Positions 16,508 through 25,896 are shown, counted from the stretch's first letter. The stretch: DNA of 64,000 bases from UBA4416 sp040389965 (GCA_040389965.1 JAZJZF010000028.1:1-64000), one strand, 5' to 3'. Notes: generated by a model from the sequence alone, not told the origin. Program-made: numbers and translations.

Positions 16508-18319
16508 TTATTTAGAAACTAATGTTTTACCCATACGTTTACGTTCGTTTTCATCTAAATAGATTTTACGAAGACGGATAAAAGTAGGCGTAATTTCAAC
16601 ATACTCATCGCCCTGGATGTATTCCATAGCTTCTTCTAAGCTGAAGTTAATTTTTGGTACAATACGCATTTTATCATCTGTACCGGAAGCACGCATATTG
16701 GTTAATTGTTTTTCTGTACAGATATTTACTACTAAATCATCAGGACGGATGTGCTCGCCGATAACCATACCCGGATAAATTTCATCACCAGCTTCCACAA
16801 AGAATTTACCACGATCCTGTAATTTATCAATAGAATAAGCTACTGCTGTTCCTTTATCTTTAGAGATTAATACACCCGCAATACGGCTAGGGATTGACCC
16901 TTTCCAAGGCTCATACGCTTTGAAACGGTGTGCCATGATAGCCTCACCTGCAGTTGCCGTTAATACGTTATTACGTAAGCCAATGATACCACGTGCCGGA
17001 ATTTCAAATTCCATATGCGTTAAATCACCTTTAGCTTCCATCAACATTAAATTACCTTTACGTTGTGTTACCAAATCAATTACTTTAGAAGCACCTTCCT
17101 GAGGAACATCTACTGTTAATACCTCAATTGGCTCACATTTCTGACCATCGATTTCTTTTACAATAACCTGTGGCTGACCTAATTGTAACTCATAGCCCTC
17201 ACGACGCATGGTTTCAATTAATACAGATAAATGGAGGATACCACGACCAAAAACCAGGTAAGAGTCAGGAGAAGAAGTTTCTTCTACACGCATTGCCAGG
17301 TTTTTTTCTAATTCTTTATATAAACGGTCACGTAAGTGACGGGATGTTACAAATTTACCATCTTTACCAAAGAAAGGAGAGTTGTTAATGGTAAACAACA
17401 TACTCATGGTTGGCTCATCAATTTTCATTGTTGGCATTGCTTCAGGAGCTTCAAAATCAGCCACTGTATCACCAATTTCAAAGCCTTCGATTCCTGTAAA
17501 TGCACAGATATCACCTGTTTGAACCTCAGTAACTTTTACTTTACCCAAACCTTCGAACACGAATAATTCCTTGATACGTGATTTTTGAATGGAGCCATCA
17601 CGTTTTACAACGCTTACCGGCATATTTTCTTTCATTTTTCCACGGAAAACACGGCCTACGGCGATACGGCCAATAAAAGAAGAGTAATCTAAAGATGTAA
17701 TTTGGATTTGTAATGTTCCTTCACGCTCAGGCGCTGTAGGTATATTTGCTAAAATAGTATCTAATAAATACGTAACATCCGTAGTAGGTGTTTTATAATC
17801 AGCACCCATCCAACCTTGTTTACTTGAACCGTAAACAGTCGGGAAGTCTAATTGCTCTTCAGTCGCTTCCAGGTTAAAGAACAGGTCAAATACCTGATCA
17901 TGCACTTCTTCAGGACGACAGTTTGGTTTATCTACTTTATTGATTACTACAATGGCTTTTTTACCGGCTGCAATGGCTTTTTGAGTTACGAAACGCGTTT
18001 GAGGCATTGGCCCTTCAAAAGCATCTACTAACAAAATAACGCCATCGGCCATATTTAAGGTACGTTCTACTTCACCTCCAAAGTCCGCGTGACCCGGTGT
18101 GTCAATGATGTTAATTTTGGTCCCTTTATAAGTTACAGAAACGTTTTTAGCTAAAATGGTAATACCACGTTCACGCTCAAGGTCGTTGTTATCAAGGATC
18201 AATTCTCCTGACGCCTGATTTTCTCTGAATAAATTACACTGGTGTAAAATTTTATCTACTAATGTTGTTTTCCCGTGATCGACATGGGCAATAATGGCAA
18301 TGTTTCTGATTTCTGACAT
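16508..18319 (-). CDS. typA: Translational GTPase TypA/BipA
   Basis: Ribosome-associated GTPase of the elongation-factor family involved in ribosome assembly and stress adaptation. The G motifs are intact: AHVDHGKTTL (G1, residues 11-20), DTPGHADFGGEVER (G3) and NKVDK (G4). EF-Tu domain 2 and EF-G-like domain V regions follow, and TypA-specific C-terminal text (IPSRIAGVLISKDKGTAVAYS, RASGTDDKMRIVPK) identifies the family. I start at MSEIRNIAIIAHVDHG (603 residues, normal length); a 35-codon in-frame extension reaches back through the promoter and is rejected. Transcribed alone, with a strong promoter and terminator. Confidence 0.97.
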   Translation of the reverse strand: MSEIRNIAIIAHVDHGKTTLVDKILHQCNLFRENQASGELILDNNDLERERGITILAKNVSVTYKGTKINIIDTPGHADFGGEVERTLNMADGVILLVDAFEGPMPQTRFVTQKAIAAGKKAIVVINKVDKPNCRPEEVHDQVFDLFFNLEATEEQLDFPTVYGSSKQGWMGADYKTPTTDVTYLLDTILANIPTAPEREGTLQIQITSLDYSSFIGRIAVGRVFRGKMKENMPVSVVKRDGSIQKSRIKELFVFEGLGKVKVTEVQTGDICAFTGIEGFEIGDTVADFEAPEAMPTMKIDEPTMSMLFTINNSPFFGKDGKFVTSRHLRDRLYKELEKNLAMRVEETSSPDSYLVFGRGILHLSVLIETMRREGYELQLGQPQVIVKEIDGQKCEPIEVLTVDVPQEGASKVIDLVTQRKGNLMLMEAKGDLTHMEFEIPARGIIGLRNNVLTATAGEAIMAHRFKAYEPWKGSIPSRIAGVLISKDKGTAVAYSIDKLQDRGKFFVEAGDEIYPGMVIGEHIRPDDLVVNICTEKQLTNMRASGTDDKMRIVPKINFSLEEAMEYIQGDEYVEITPTFIRLRKIYLDENERKRMGKTLVSK

Positions 18320-18339
18320 GGTATATTTTAATAAGGGCG

Positions 18340-18370
18340 CAAAAGTACTAATTTTAAAGGTAGAATCCAA
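18340..18370 (-). promoter_or_regulatory. typA promoter
   Basis: TTG (18368-18370), a 20-base spacer and TACTTTTG (18340-18347) on the minus strand match the Bacteroidota primary-sigma consensus exactly, 21 bases before the typA ATG. The remaining spacer 18371-18795 is AT-rich with no gene, RNA or repeat that I can recognise. Confidence 0.7.
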
Positions 18371-18795
18371 GTTTATAATCGGGTTTCGACAGGAGCGATT
18401 TTCCTGTATTTCAATTAGTTCCATTAAACTGCGGAATGAGAAATCAGGCGTTTTATTTTAAGGGGTGATTTCGGAGTAAATTTTATCGTTTTTTCAGGAA
18501 ATCTTTCATAATTAATCCATTTTTAAGCATTTTTTGCGGGAATTTCCGAAAATTGGCCGATTTTGTACAATTAGCTCTTTCCTGAAATTATTTAATGATA
18601 AGATAACTTATTCTTTCTGAAATTTTGAGGCTGCAAACATAAAATTCCGATCCCTGATTTCATTTATGTTTATTGAAACATACCTCTTCCGGAAAATGGT
18701 TTAAGTTTTGGTTTATCAGTTATCTTCATTTTCCGATACCGGCTATATAAGCCTGACAAATCTTGATCCGGCATTACTTTAAGGAAAAATGTAAT

Positions 18796-18804
18796 TACCT
18801 TTAG
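18796..18804 (+). promoter_or_regulatory. Candidate -7 box of the cytochrome-TPR gene
   Basis: TACCTTTAG resembles TAnnTTTG. The same nonamer stands 26 bases ahead of the gene at 41726. If used here, transcription would begin near 18810. No good TTG was found upstream. Confidence 0.3.
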
Positions 18805-18874
18805 TGAAAAATAGAAGATCATTTTCCGCGTTAGATATATTTACCTCCTTTTTTTTAGTCTTGCCCTACTACTG

Positions 18875-20884
18875 GTGTTTATTGCTGGCTGTGTTGATGA
18901 TAAACCTCATGCTGTTGCTGAAAAACCTGTTAGCGATTCTTTGGTTTACCTCAATCATGCCGATTCTGCACACTATGTGGGTATCAATACCTGCAAGCTC
19001 TGCCACCAAAGTATTTACAACAGTTTTATCAAAACGGGGATGGGAAAATCCTTTGATCTTGCCACCAAACAAAAGTCTTCGGGAGATTACCACACATCGG
19101 TAGTTCATGATAAAATCGGAGATTTTTATTATAAAGCGTTTTGGCAAAATGATAGTTTGCGTTTCCTCGAATACCGTTTAAAAGGAAAAGATACTATTTA
19201 CAAAAGACTGGAAACGGTTAATTACATTATAGGTTCAGGGCAACATACCAATTCGCACATACAATCTGTGAATGGTTATTTAAACCAAATGCCCATGACA
19301 TTTTATACTCAGAAAAAAACCTGGGACCTTCCTCCTGGCTTTGAAGACGGGCATAACAGCCGCTTTATGCGAAAAATTGGTTTGGAGTGTATGAGTTGCC
19401 ATAACTCGTATCCCGATTTTGTATTGGGTTCTGAGAATAAATATAATGCTGTTGAAAAAGGAATTGGTTGCGAGCGTTGCCATGGGCCGGGAAGCATACA
19501 TGTAAACCAAAGACAGACAGGAAGCAGAATTGACACTTCAAAATACATTGATTATAGTATTGTAAATCCTGCCAAGCTGAGTATTGACAGGCAGTTTGAT
19601 ATTTGTCAGAGATGCCACTTACAGGGCAATACTATTTTAAAAGATGGTAAGTCGTTTTATGATTTTAAACCGGGTATGGTGTTGAGCAATTACATGACCG
19701 TGTTTTTGCCCAAATATAAAAATGCGGATGATGAGTTTATTATGGCTTCACATGCCGATCGGTTAAAACAGAGTAAATGCTTTATGAAGTCCATGGAGAA
19801 AGCTAAAGACAGTAAATCGTTAAAGCCATATAAAGAAGCAATGACTTGTATAACCTGTCATAATCCACATGTGAGCGTAAAGGAAACCAATAAGAATGTG
19901 TTTAATGATGCATGTTTGAAATGCCATGGAGAACAAAGGACACGAGATGTGAGACATGAGATAGGAGACAGTTTGAATTCAAATTCTCAGATTTTTTGCA
20001 GCAAAAAGGGAGTTACAAAAATAGCGAATTGTGTGGGTTGTCATATGCCTAATTCAGGGTCGATAGATATACCACATGTTACCGTGCATGATCACTACAT
20101 TCGCAAACCTTTAAATAGCAACGAAAAACAAGGAATTAAAGAATTTATAGGATTGTATGCGATTAACGAAAAAAATCCGGCACCCATCATCAAAGCAAAA
20201 GCTTACCTGAACCAATACGAGAAATTTGAACATAATGCGGTGTACCTTGATAGTGCAGCTTTTTACTTAAAGGATAAAACAGATAACGATCTCAAAATAA
20301 ATATGGAACCCTTGGTACAACTCTACTTTACCAAAAATGATTTTGCTAAGATCGTTAGTTATATCAATCGTTTGAGTGATACTTATGTATTGAATACAAA
20401 GCTTGTTACGACTTCTTATTCTAATGATAATGCCTGGACGAGCTACAGAATAGCAGACGCGCTTTATAAAACAGGTAACGTTCCGCGTGCTATTGGTTAC
20501 TTTAAAAAAGCGGTAACGCTCGCTCCTTTCGTCTTGGATTTTAAAAACAAATACGCTTCTGCCCTGGCATCCAATAACCAGTTACAAGAGGCGGTACAGC
20601 AGTATGATGAGATCTTAAAGGAACATCCTAAACATGTATCGGCTTTAACTAATTTAGCTTATGTAAAATCGGCACAGGGTAATGTAAAAGAAGCAAAATT
20701 ATTATATGCAAAAGCACTGAAACTTGATCCGGACTACGAACCGCTATTATTAAACTTAGCAGGCTTATACGCTTATGAAAAAGATTTTAGTCAGTCGAAA
20801 ATTTACCTGAACAGAATACTTGCTTTAAATCCAAATAACCAACAAGCTAAACAAGCATTGACGCAGATCAGCGGCATGCATTAA
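18875..20884 (+). CDS. Seven-haem c-type cytochrome with TPR domain, probable lipoprotein
   Basis: An envelope multihaem cytochrome with seven CxxCH sites (CKLCH at 40-44, then CMSCH, CERCH, CQRCH, CITCH, CLKCH, CVGCH), in a c554/doubled-CxxCH arrangement over the first 390 residues. The last 190 residues are TPR repeats (for example AIGYFKKAVTLAPFVLDFKNKYASA in short form), probably for partner binding. The start is a problem: the GTG at 18875 falls inside a signal, since the same frame reads back KIIFRVRYIYLL-FFSLALLLVFIAGC, a perfect lipoprotein signal with no ATG before a TAG at 18812. A sequencing error or a rare start is likely. aroB follows after 13 bases on the same strand. Confidence 0.85.
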   Translation: MFIAGCVDDKPHAVAEKPVSDSLVYLNHADSAHYVGINTCKLCHQSIYNSFIKTGMGKSFDLATKQKSSGDYHTSVVHDKIGDFYYKAFWQNDSLRFLEYRLKGKDTIYKRLETVNYIIGSGQHTNSHIQSVNGYLNQMPMTFYTQKKTWDLPPGFEDGHNSRFMRKIGLECMSCHNSYPDFVLGSENKYNAVEKGIGCERCHGPGSIHVNQRQTGSRIDTSKYIDYSIVNPAKLSIDRQFDICQRCHLQGNTILKDGKSFYDFKPGMVLSNYMTVFLPKYKNADDEFIMASHADRLKQSKCFMKSMEKAKDSKSLKPYKEAMTCITCHNPHVSVKETNKNVFNDACLKCHGEQRTRDVRHEIGDSLNSNSQIFCSKKGVTKIANCVGCHMPNSGSIDIPHVTVHDHYIRKPLNSNEKQGIKEFIGLYAINEKNPAPIIKAKAYLNQYEKFEHNAVYLDSAAFYLKDKTDNDLKINMEPLVQLYFTKNDFAKIVSYINRLSDTYVLNTKLVTTSYSNDNAWTSYRIADALYKTGNVPRAIGYFKKAVTLAPFVLDFKNKYASALASNNQLQEAVQQYDEILKEHPKHVSALTNLAYVKSAQGNVKEAKLLYAKALKLDPDYEPLLLNLAGLYAYEKDFSQSKIYLNRILALNPNNQQAKQALTQISGMH

Positions 20885-20897
20885 ATAAAGATGCGAT

Positions 20898-21953
20898 ATG
20901 TCTACTATTAAATCTACATCCTACTCTATTTACATTGGCGACAAAAGTTTTGATGCGCTGAATACTTTTTTAAAGAAAAACAGCTATTCAGGTTACTTTT
21001 TAATTTGCGACGAAAACACCTTTGAGCATTGTTTGCCAAATTTGTTATTTAATTGCCCGGCATTAAATGAAGCGGAGATCATTGAGCTGGAAAGTGGTGA
21101 ACAGCATAAACAACTTGAAACCTGCGTACAGGTGTGGGGTGCTTTAACGGATGCCGGCGCTGATAAAAAGAGCTTACTCATCAATCTTGGTGGCGGCGTT
21201 ATTACTGATCTTGGTGGATTTGTGGCATCAACGTTTAAGCGAGGTATTGATTTTATAAATATCCCTACAACGCTGCTAAGTATGGTAGACGCCAGTGTTG
21301 GTGGGAAAACGGGCGTTGATTTTGATGATATAAAAAACCATATTGGCACAACCTACGAGCCTAAAGGGGTTTATATTAATCCTGTTTTCCTGGAAACACT
21401 TTCCGAAAGGCATATCAAAAATGGTTATGCAGAGGTTATTAAAATTGCACTGATAGCTGATCTTGATTTCTGGAATGACATTAAACAATCTTCTACAACT
21501 CCACATTTTTATTCGGAAGAATTAATTATACATGCTATTGAATTAAAAAATAATATTGTAAAAAAAGACCTTTATGAAAAGGATTTGCGTAAGTCGCTTA
21601 ATTTTGGACATAGCGTAGGTCATGCTTTGGAAAGTGCACTGTTAAAGCAAAATAAAGATATTTTACATGGCGAAGCTATTGCTTTTGGGATGATGATTGA
21701 AAGCATAATTGCCCAACAACTGAAACGGATCACTAAAAAAGAGATGAACGAGATCTGCGGTTACATTGATTCTATTTACACTAAAATTAAATTAACCAAC
21801 GACACTAAAAAGCTATTGTTCGATTATATTTTTCATGACAAAAAAAATGAAGATGGTAGTTTGAATTTTGCTTTACCTCATTCTATTGGGGTTTATAAGC
21901 TACAGCCGGGGATACAGCTTGAGCATATTAAGGAGGCGATAGCGTTGTATTAA
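20898..21953 (+). CDS. aroB: 3-dehydroquinate synthase
   Basis: Second step of the shikimate pathway: converts DAHP to 3-dehydroquinate with NAD and a divalent metal, in the cytoplasm. The NAD site (SGEQHK at 66-71; LGGGVITDLGGFVASTFKRG at 97-116) and all three metal ligands are present: E179 in GYAEVIK, H238 in NFGHSVGHALE and H257 in LHGEAIAFGM. Lysine and asparagine residues of the active site (GGKTGVDF, IKNHIG) are also there. Length 351 is normal. It starts 13 bases after the cytochrome-TPR stop, so the two may be co-transcribed, an odd pairing. Confidence 0.97.
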   Translation: MSTIKSTSYSIYIGDKSFDALNTFLKKNSYSGYFLICDENTFEHCLPNLLFNCPALNEAEIIELESGEQHKQLETCVQVWGALTDAGADKKSLLINLGGGVITDLGGFVASTFKRGIDFINIPTTLLSMVDASVGGKTGVDFDDIKNHIGTTYEPKGVYINPVFLETLSERHIKNGYAEVIKIALIADLDFWNDIKQSSTTPHFYSEELIIHAIELKNNIVKKDLYEKDLRKSLNFGHSVGHALESALLKQNKDILHGEAIAFGMMIESIIAQQLKRITKKEMNEICGYIDSIYTKIKLTNDTKKLLFDYIFHDKKNEDGSLNFALPHSIGVYKLQPGIQLEHIKEAIALY

Positions 21954-21988
21954 TTATTAGTGCGATAAGAATCCACTATTTTAAGTCA

Positions 21989-22064
21989 TGCTGAACTTGA
22001 TTCAGCATCTCACTTATATAACTTTATATCTTATAACTAAGAGACCCTGAATCGAGTTCAGGGT
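21989..22064. repeat. Two palindromic intergenic repeats between convergent genes
   Basis: TGCTGAActtgaTTCAGCA (21989-22007) and ACCCTGAAtcgagTTCAGGGT (22044-22064) are two related hairpins in the 138 bases between aroB and the OmpA-TPR gene, which converge. They share the core CTGAA-N5-TTCAG. They may stop transcription from both sides; their form suggests a dispersed REP-like family. Confidence 0.6.
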
Positions 22065-22091
22065 GACGAGCAACATTAATTACTTATTGAC

Positions 22092-24572
22092 CTAATTCAC
22101 GATCAGTTTAAACACTGTTCGTCGGTTTTGTTTGTGCTCTGCATCAGAGCAATCAACACCATTTGCGCAATGGTTGATTAAGGCTGTTTCGCCCATTCCC
22201 TTGGCTATTAAGCGTTTTTTATCAATGCCTTTGGACTGAATATAATCTACAACATTGGTAGCCCGTTTTTGCGAAAGATCTAAATTAAATTCGTCGCCCG
22301 CTACTGCATCTGTATGTGATTCTACCTGCAGGGTTAATTTAGGATTTGCTTTCAATGCATCAATTGCTTTATTGATAATGCTCTCAGATGATTTTGGTAC
22401 AGCAAATGCTCCCGATTCGTAATAAATGTTTTCGATAATGGATACTTCTTTTTTTGCTTTAATGGCAAAAGTCAGGTTAGCCCATGGATCGGGCTCGGTA
22501 ATGGAACTGAGCTGAGTTCTTTCTACATCCAGCAATTTATATTCAAAAAAGCCGGCATCGTTTTTAGAGATTATTTTTAATACCTGACCTTTATAATCTA
22601 AGATAAGAATTTTATTGGTGTTGATTGTTTTGGCTTCTTCTGCATCAATTTTAAAAGAATAGCTTTCACCCGGTTTCAAATTGGTGAATATAAAATAACC
22701 GTTCTCATCCGTTTTTTTGACCATCACTTCATTATTATTTTTCACAAGTTGCAAGGCAACATTGGGCAAAGGAACCTGCGTGCCTGCAACTCCCATTAAA
22801 CGGCCCGAAATGGTTACCATTAAAGGCACATCGTCTATCGACATGAGGCTCATGGTAGCAGCATCTACCTGCAATAATTCAAAAGCAAAACTACCGGCAT
22901 TGTTAGCTGACTGTGCCGATTTCATAACGGCTTTCCCGTTTTTATCGGCCAGGATATAACCTGTTTGCCGAAGCTGTACATCTGTTTCTTCTACCTGAAT
23001 TAAATAATCCTTATCTACCGGGAGGTTTTCAAATACAAAATATCCTTTGCTGTCTGTTCTGCCTTCATAAAACTCTTCGCCCTTTTGATTCGTTAAAAAG
23101 ATCTGTTTATTAATTAAAGGTTTTCCTGAGCCGTCGTTACTTAAGATAATTCCTTCAAGGCTCACAATAGCCCTAGTTTCACTCACAATATGCCCCACTT
23201 TTATCGACTTTACGGAGGTATTATTGTAGATGTCGGTTACTGTAATATCTACTTTTTTCAGGTTCTCGGTTTTTATAACAAATCTAAAATCAGGGTTAAT
23301 GGCTTCTTTATCAAATTCTTTTTCCTGATCGTTTACAACAATAGATTTGATGGTACTTTTATCTATGATTTGTCCTTCAATAACAAGTGTTATCTGGTTT
23401 ACATATACATTTGTAAAATTATTATAATCGATTGCAGGATACGCTATTTTTACCTGCGGCGGGTCGCTTTCTTTATTTGCCAGATAATATTTCGACTCTG
23501 CCTGTCTTAGCATATTTTTTGCTTCGTTATTATCAGCATCCAACTTAAGGCAGGTTTTCAGGTCTTTGATCGCATTTTTAAAATTGCCTAATTCCATTTC
23601 ACACTGGCCTTTATATAAATAGGTTATGGCATTATTAGGTTCTAAAATCGAGGCCTTTGTGAAATCACTAATAGCACTTTGGTATTGGCTTGTAGCCTTA
23701 TACACGATGCCACGCTGAAAAAACAAATGCGCATTTTTTCCATTCAAAACGATGGCTTTATTTAAATTGCCGATGGAGTTATTGTAATCTGATTTTGCAA
23801 AATAGGACAGGCTGTTATGATAATACACATCAGAATTAGAAGGCTGTATGGTATCTGGTATGTCGAGTGTGATAGCGATATCAAAATTTTGAATGGCCTC
23901 GTCGTAAGATCGTGTAGTGTTTTGAACTTTAGCAAGGTTTACATAATAGGGTTTGTATTTTGGCAATGCTTTAAGGCGGTTCAATTCTCTGGTTTTTACA
24001 ATAACAATGGCTCTTTTGTAAGATATTAAAGCCGCCGTATAATCATGTAGACTGTCTTTTGCAATGCCTCTGTAATAGTGTGATACATCGGTAAATTCGC
24101 CATCGTCTTTCGAATCCTCTTTAATAGCAAGATCGGTTTTTTCTACGGCTTTGTTAAATTCTTTCAGAATAATGAGGCAGTAGGCAGAGCGTTGTAAGGC
24201 AGGGATATTATCTTTATCAAAGGCCAGTAGTTTTTCGAGGATGTCGTTTGCCTCTTTATATTTGCCAAGTTTCATATAAAGGTCTGCTATTTTTATATAA
24301 GTGGCTTTGTCTTTTTTCTCGGCCCCGATGTATACTAAATAATCGTCGATAGCAAGGGGCAGTTGGTTTGTTCTTTCGTAGCTCACTGCCCGGTTATAGA
24401 ATACGTCTATATCTATGGTAGCAGCAGAAGTTAGCTTAGAATAGCCCGCAATAGCAGCGTCGTATTTCTTTAATTTAAAATCAGCATCAGCTTGCTTTTT
24501 TATCACTTTCGGCTCTTGCGCATACGCACCAAAGCATAGTATTAATAAAACAAATTGTAAGTAAAATTTCAT
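22092..24572 (-). CDS. TPR-OmpA family outer-membrane/peptidoglycan-binding protein
   Basis: An 826-residue envelope protein. From the chosen start MKFYLQFVLLILCF (signal ending AYAQ) it has about eight to ten TPR units over residues 20-360, a beta-rich segment (about 370-460), two carboxypeptidase-regulatory-like Ig folds (LEGIILSNDGSGKPL..., ISGRLMGVAGTQVPLPNVALQL...), and a C-terminal OmpA domain (NIYYESGAFAVPKSSE, VESHTDAVAGDEFNLDLSQKRATNVVDYI) that binds peptidoglycan. A seven-residue in-frame extension upstream is unlikely. Residues before the OmpA domain (SYSFKIDAEEAK ... KIISKNDAGFFEYKLLDVE) recur in the OmpA protein at 44677. PorE-like and gliding-associated proteins have a related layout; a T9SS link is inference. 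Confidence 0.88.
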   Translation of the reverse strand: MKFYLQFVLLILCFGAYAQEPKVIKKQADADFKLKKYDAAIAGYSKLTSAATIDIDVFYNRAVSYERTNQLPLAIDDYLVYIGAEKKDKATYIKIADLYMKLGKYKEANDILEKLLAFDKDNIPALQRSAYCLIILKEFNKAVEKTDLAIKEDSKDDGEFTDVSHYYRGIAKDSLHDYTAALISYKRAIVIVKTRELNRLKALPKYKPYYVNLAKVQNTTRSYDEAIQNFDIAITLDIPDTIQPSNSDVYYHNSLSYFAKSDYNNSIGNLNKAIVLNGKNAHLFFQRGIVYKATSQYQSAISDFTKASILEPNNAITYLYKGQCEMELGNFKNAIKDLKTCLKLDADNNEAKNMLRQAESKYYLANKESDPPQVKIAYPAIDYNNFTNVYVNQITLVIEGQIIDKSTIKSIVVNDQEKEFDKEAINPDFRFVIKTENLKKVDITVTDIYNNTSVKSIKVGHIVSETRAIVSLEGIILSNDGSGKPLINKQIFLTNQKGEEFYEGRTDSKGYFVFENLPVDKDYLIQVEETDVQLRQTGYILADKNGKAVMKSAQSANNAGSFAFELLQVDAATMSLMSIDDVPLMVTISGRLMGVAGTQVPLPNVALQLVKNNNEVMVKKTDENGYFIFTNLKPGESYSFKIDAEEAKTINTNKILILDYKGQVLKIISKNDAGFFEYKLLDVERTQLSSITEPDPWANLTFAIKAKKEVSIIENIYYESGAFAVPKSSESIINKAIDALKANPKLTLQVESHTDAVAGDEFNLDLSQKRATNVVDYIQSKGIDKKRLIAKGMGETALINHCANGVDCSDAEHKQNRRTVFKLIVN

Positions 24573-24699
24573 TTTAATATGACATTTAAACAACTAAAGA
24601 TATAAAAAAATAAGCCGATTATTATCCCCCTTTTGTATGATAATGTTAAATGAAAGCCTGTAAATGAATAATTCAGACATTTCAAGCACTAACATTATC

Positions 24700-24900
24700 C
24701 TATTTAACTTTTTTCCTTGACGAAAAAAGTTACAAAAAAGTCAAGACGAAACGCCAACCCCCATTTTTTACGCACATGCCTTCCCAAAAAACGGAGTGAA
24801 AAAATGACCTACCCGCTTTCTGGCTCTTTCGCTAAAAAAGTACACTGTACTTTTTCTTAACGCTTAGCCCCTCACCGTTTCGCCAAAGCCAGCCGCACTA
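24700..24900. repeat. Structured intergenic region, possibly a dispersed element
   Basis: The 382-base gap between the OmpA-TPR gene and the glycosyltransferase gene holds no gene. It has an inverted repeat ACTTTTTTC-N6-GAAAAAAGT (24707-24730), CTTGAC...GTCAAG across 24716-24746, a near-perfect palindrome AAAAAGTACACTGTACTTTT (24835-24855 with its last base), and CGAAACG at 24747 facing CGTTTCG near 24879. Such nested symmetry suggests a folded repeat element; I cannot name it. Confidence 0.45.
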
Positions 24901-24954
24901 TTACTAACGTATGTAATAGCTTGTAAGCATTCCACAATATTCTGACACAATTCT

Positions 24955-25827
24955 TTAAATTACCTTATAATTACGGTATTCGCCAACTTTCCAGCCGGTG
25001 GTTTTTTCAATCAATAAAAGGAATTTATCTTTTGTACTTATTTTAATCTGCGAACGGTCGAATTTAAAATTCCAATTGGCTGAACTCACTCTTTGCTTCA
25101 TAACAGAGGGGTGTGTGCCATTAAATTCTTCAAGACTATCAATTTGCGAGTAGTCGAACTCTTCCACTTCGGCAATGTTTTTTTTCATCCATTCATCATC
25201 GTGCCACATTTTATGGAAATTCTCCTGCTTGGCCTGCTGTGCTTTGGGCGGTTTTACCCAGCCGTAATGGTAAATTTGGGCATTGACAGGCTTTACATTT
25301 AATTTAGAATTATCTGCTTTGCGAAAACCCTGAGCATCTTTGTATGAGCGAATTGTTTTATCATTCCTGATGACACGGATCTCTTTTCTATACCAGCGAC
25401 GGGAGTTTCCAACATAGTTGTATGTTCCGTAGAAATGCACATAGTTAAATAATAAACCATCTACCTGCTTATCATCTTTATATTTTTGCATGGCTTCTTT
25501 AATAGAAGGCAAATATTTTTCATGCACACATTCGTCGCTTTGAATATAAAAACACCAGTCGGTATCTGCGCTAATGGCATCAAAAGCTTTATTGGTTTCA
25601 ATAGCCAATACTTGCCCACCCTGGCGCAAGGCATCGTCCCAAACGGTTTCAATGATCTTTATTTTTGGGGAATTGATACTTTTAATTAATTGAAGAGTTT
25701 CATCTTCGCTATTACCAACGGCTACAATAAATTCGTCGCATATTGGCAGAATAGAAGTAATGGCCTCCACTACGGGGTAATCGTACTTAATAGCGTTACG
25801 TATGATTGTGAAACCGGCTACTTTCAT
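24955..25827 (-). CDS. Glycosyltransferase family 2-like protein
   Basis: A GT-A fold transferase of about 290 residues. The N-terminal MKVAGFTIIRNAIKYDYP opening, the FIVAVGNSEDETLQLIKS strand-helix, and the DTDWCFYIQSDECVHE motif (taking the place of the usual DxD with QSDE) are typical of GT2-like proteins with sugar-nucleotide binding. The C-terminal half has NYVGNSRRWYRKEIRVIR and a YHYGWVKPP block found in this group. No membrane segment is seen. It stands between a dispersed repeat and purB, not in a polysaccharide cluster, so its acceptor cannot be guessed. Confidence 0.8.
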   Translation of the reverse strand: MKVAGFTIIRNAIKYDYPVVEAITSILPICDEFIVAVGNSEDETLQLIKSINSPKIKIIETVWDDALRQGGQVLAIETNKAFDAISADTDWCFYIQSDECVHEKYLPSIKEAMQKYKDDKQVDGLLFNYVHFYGTYNYVGNSRRWYRKEIRVIRNDKTIRSYKDAQGFRKADNSKLNVKPVNAQIYHYGWVKPPKAQQAKQENFHKMWHDDEWMKKNIAEVEEFDYSQIDSLEEFNGTHPSVMKQRVSSANWNFKFDRSQIKISTKDKFLLLIEKTTGWKVGEYRNYKVI

Positions 25828-25838
25828 TTTTGTTTTCT

Positions 25839-25863
25839 GTTCTCGACTACGCTCGAACTGACA
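25839..25863. repeat. Dispersed palindromic repeat, copy A2
   Basis: GTTCTCGACTACGCTCGAAC followed by TGACA; same layout as 16471-16499. It lies in the 69-base gap between purB and the glycosyltransferase gene. Confidence 0.55.
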
Positions 25864-25896
25864 TTCTCGTTACCTAAATTTGTTTCTGGGTCTCAA

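Noticed and set aside
18371..18795. Possible tRNA or small RNA gene in the typA-cytochrome spacer
   Set aside because: No cloverleaf, terminator hairpin or conserved box could be found by eye.
18804..19103. A 99-codon gene on the plus strand before the cytochrome
   Set aside because: It overlaps the cytochrome for most of its length and only its first codons look like a signal; it matters only as a possible frameshifted start.
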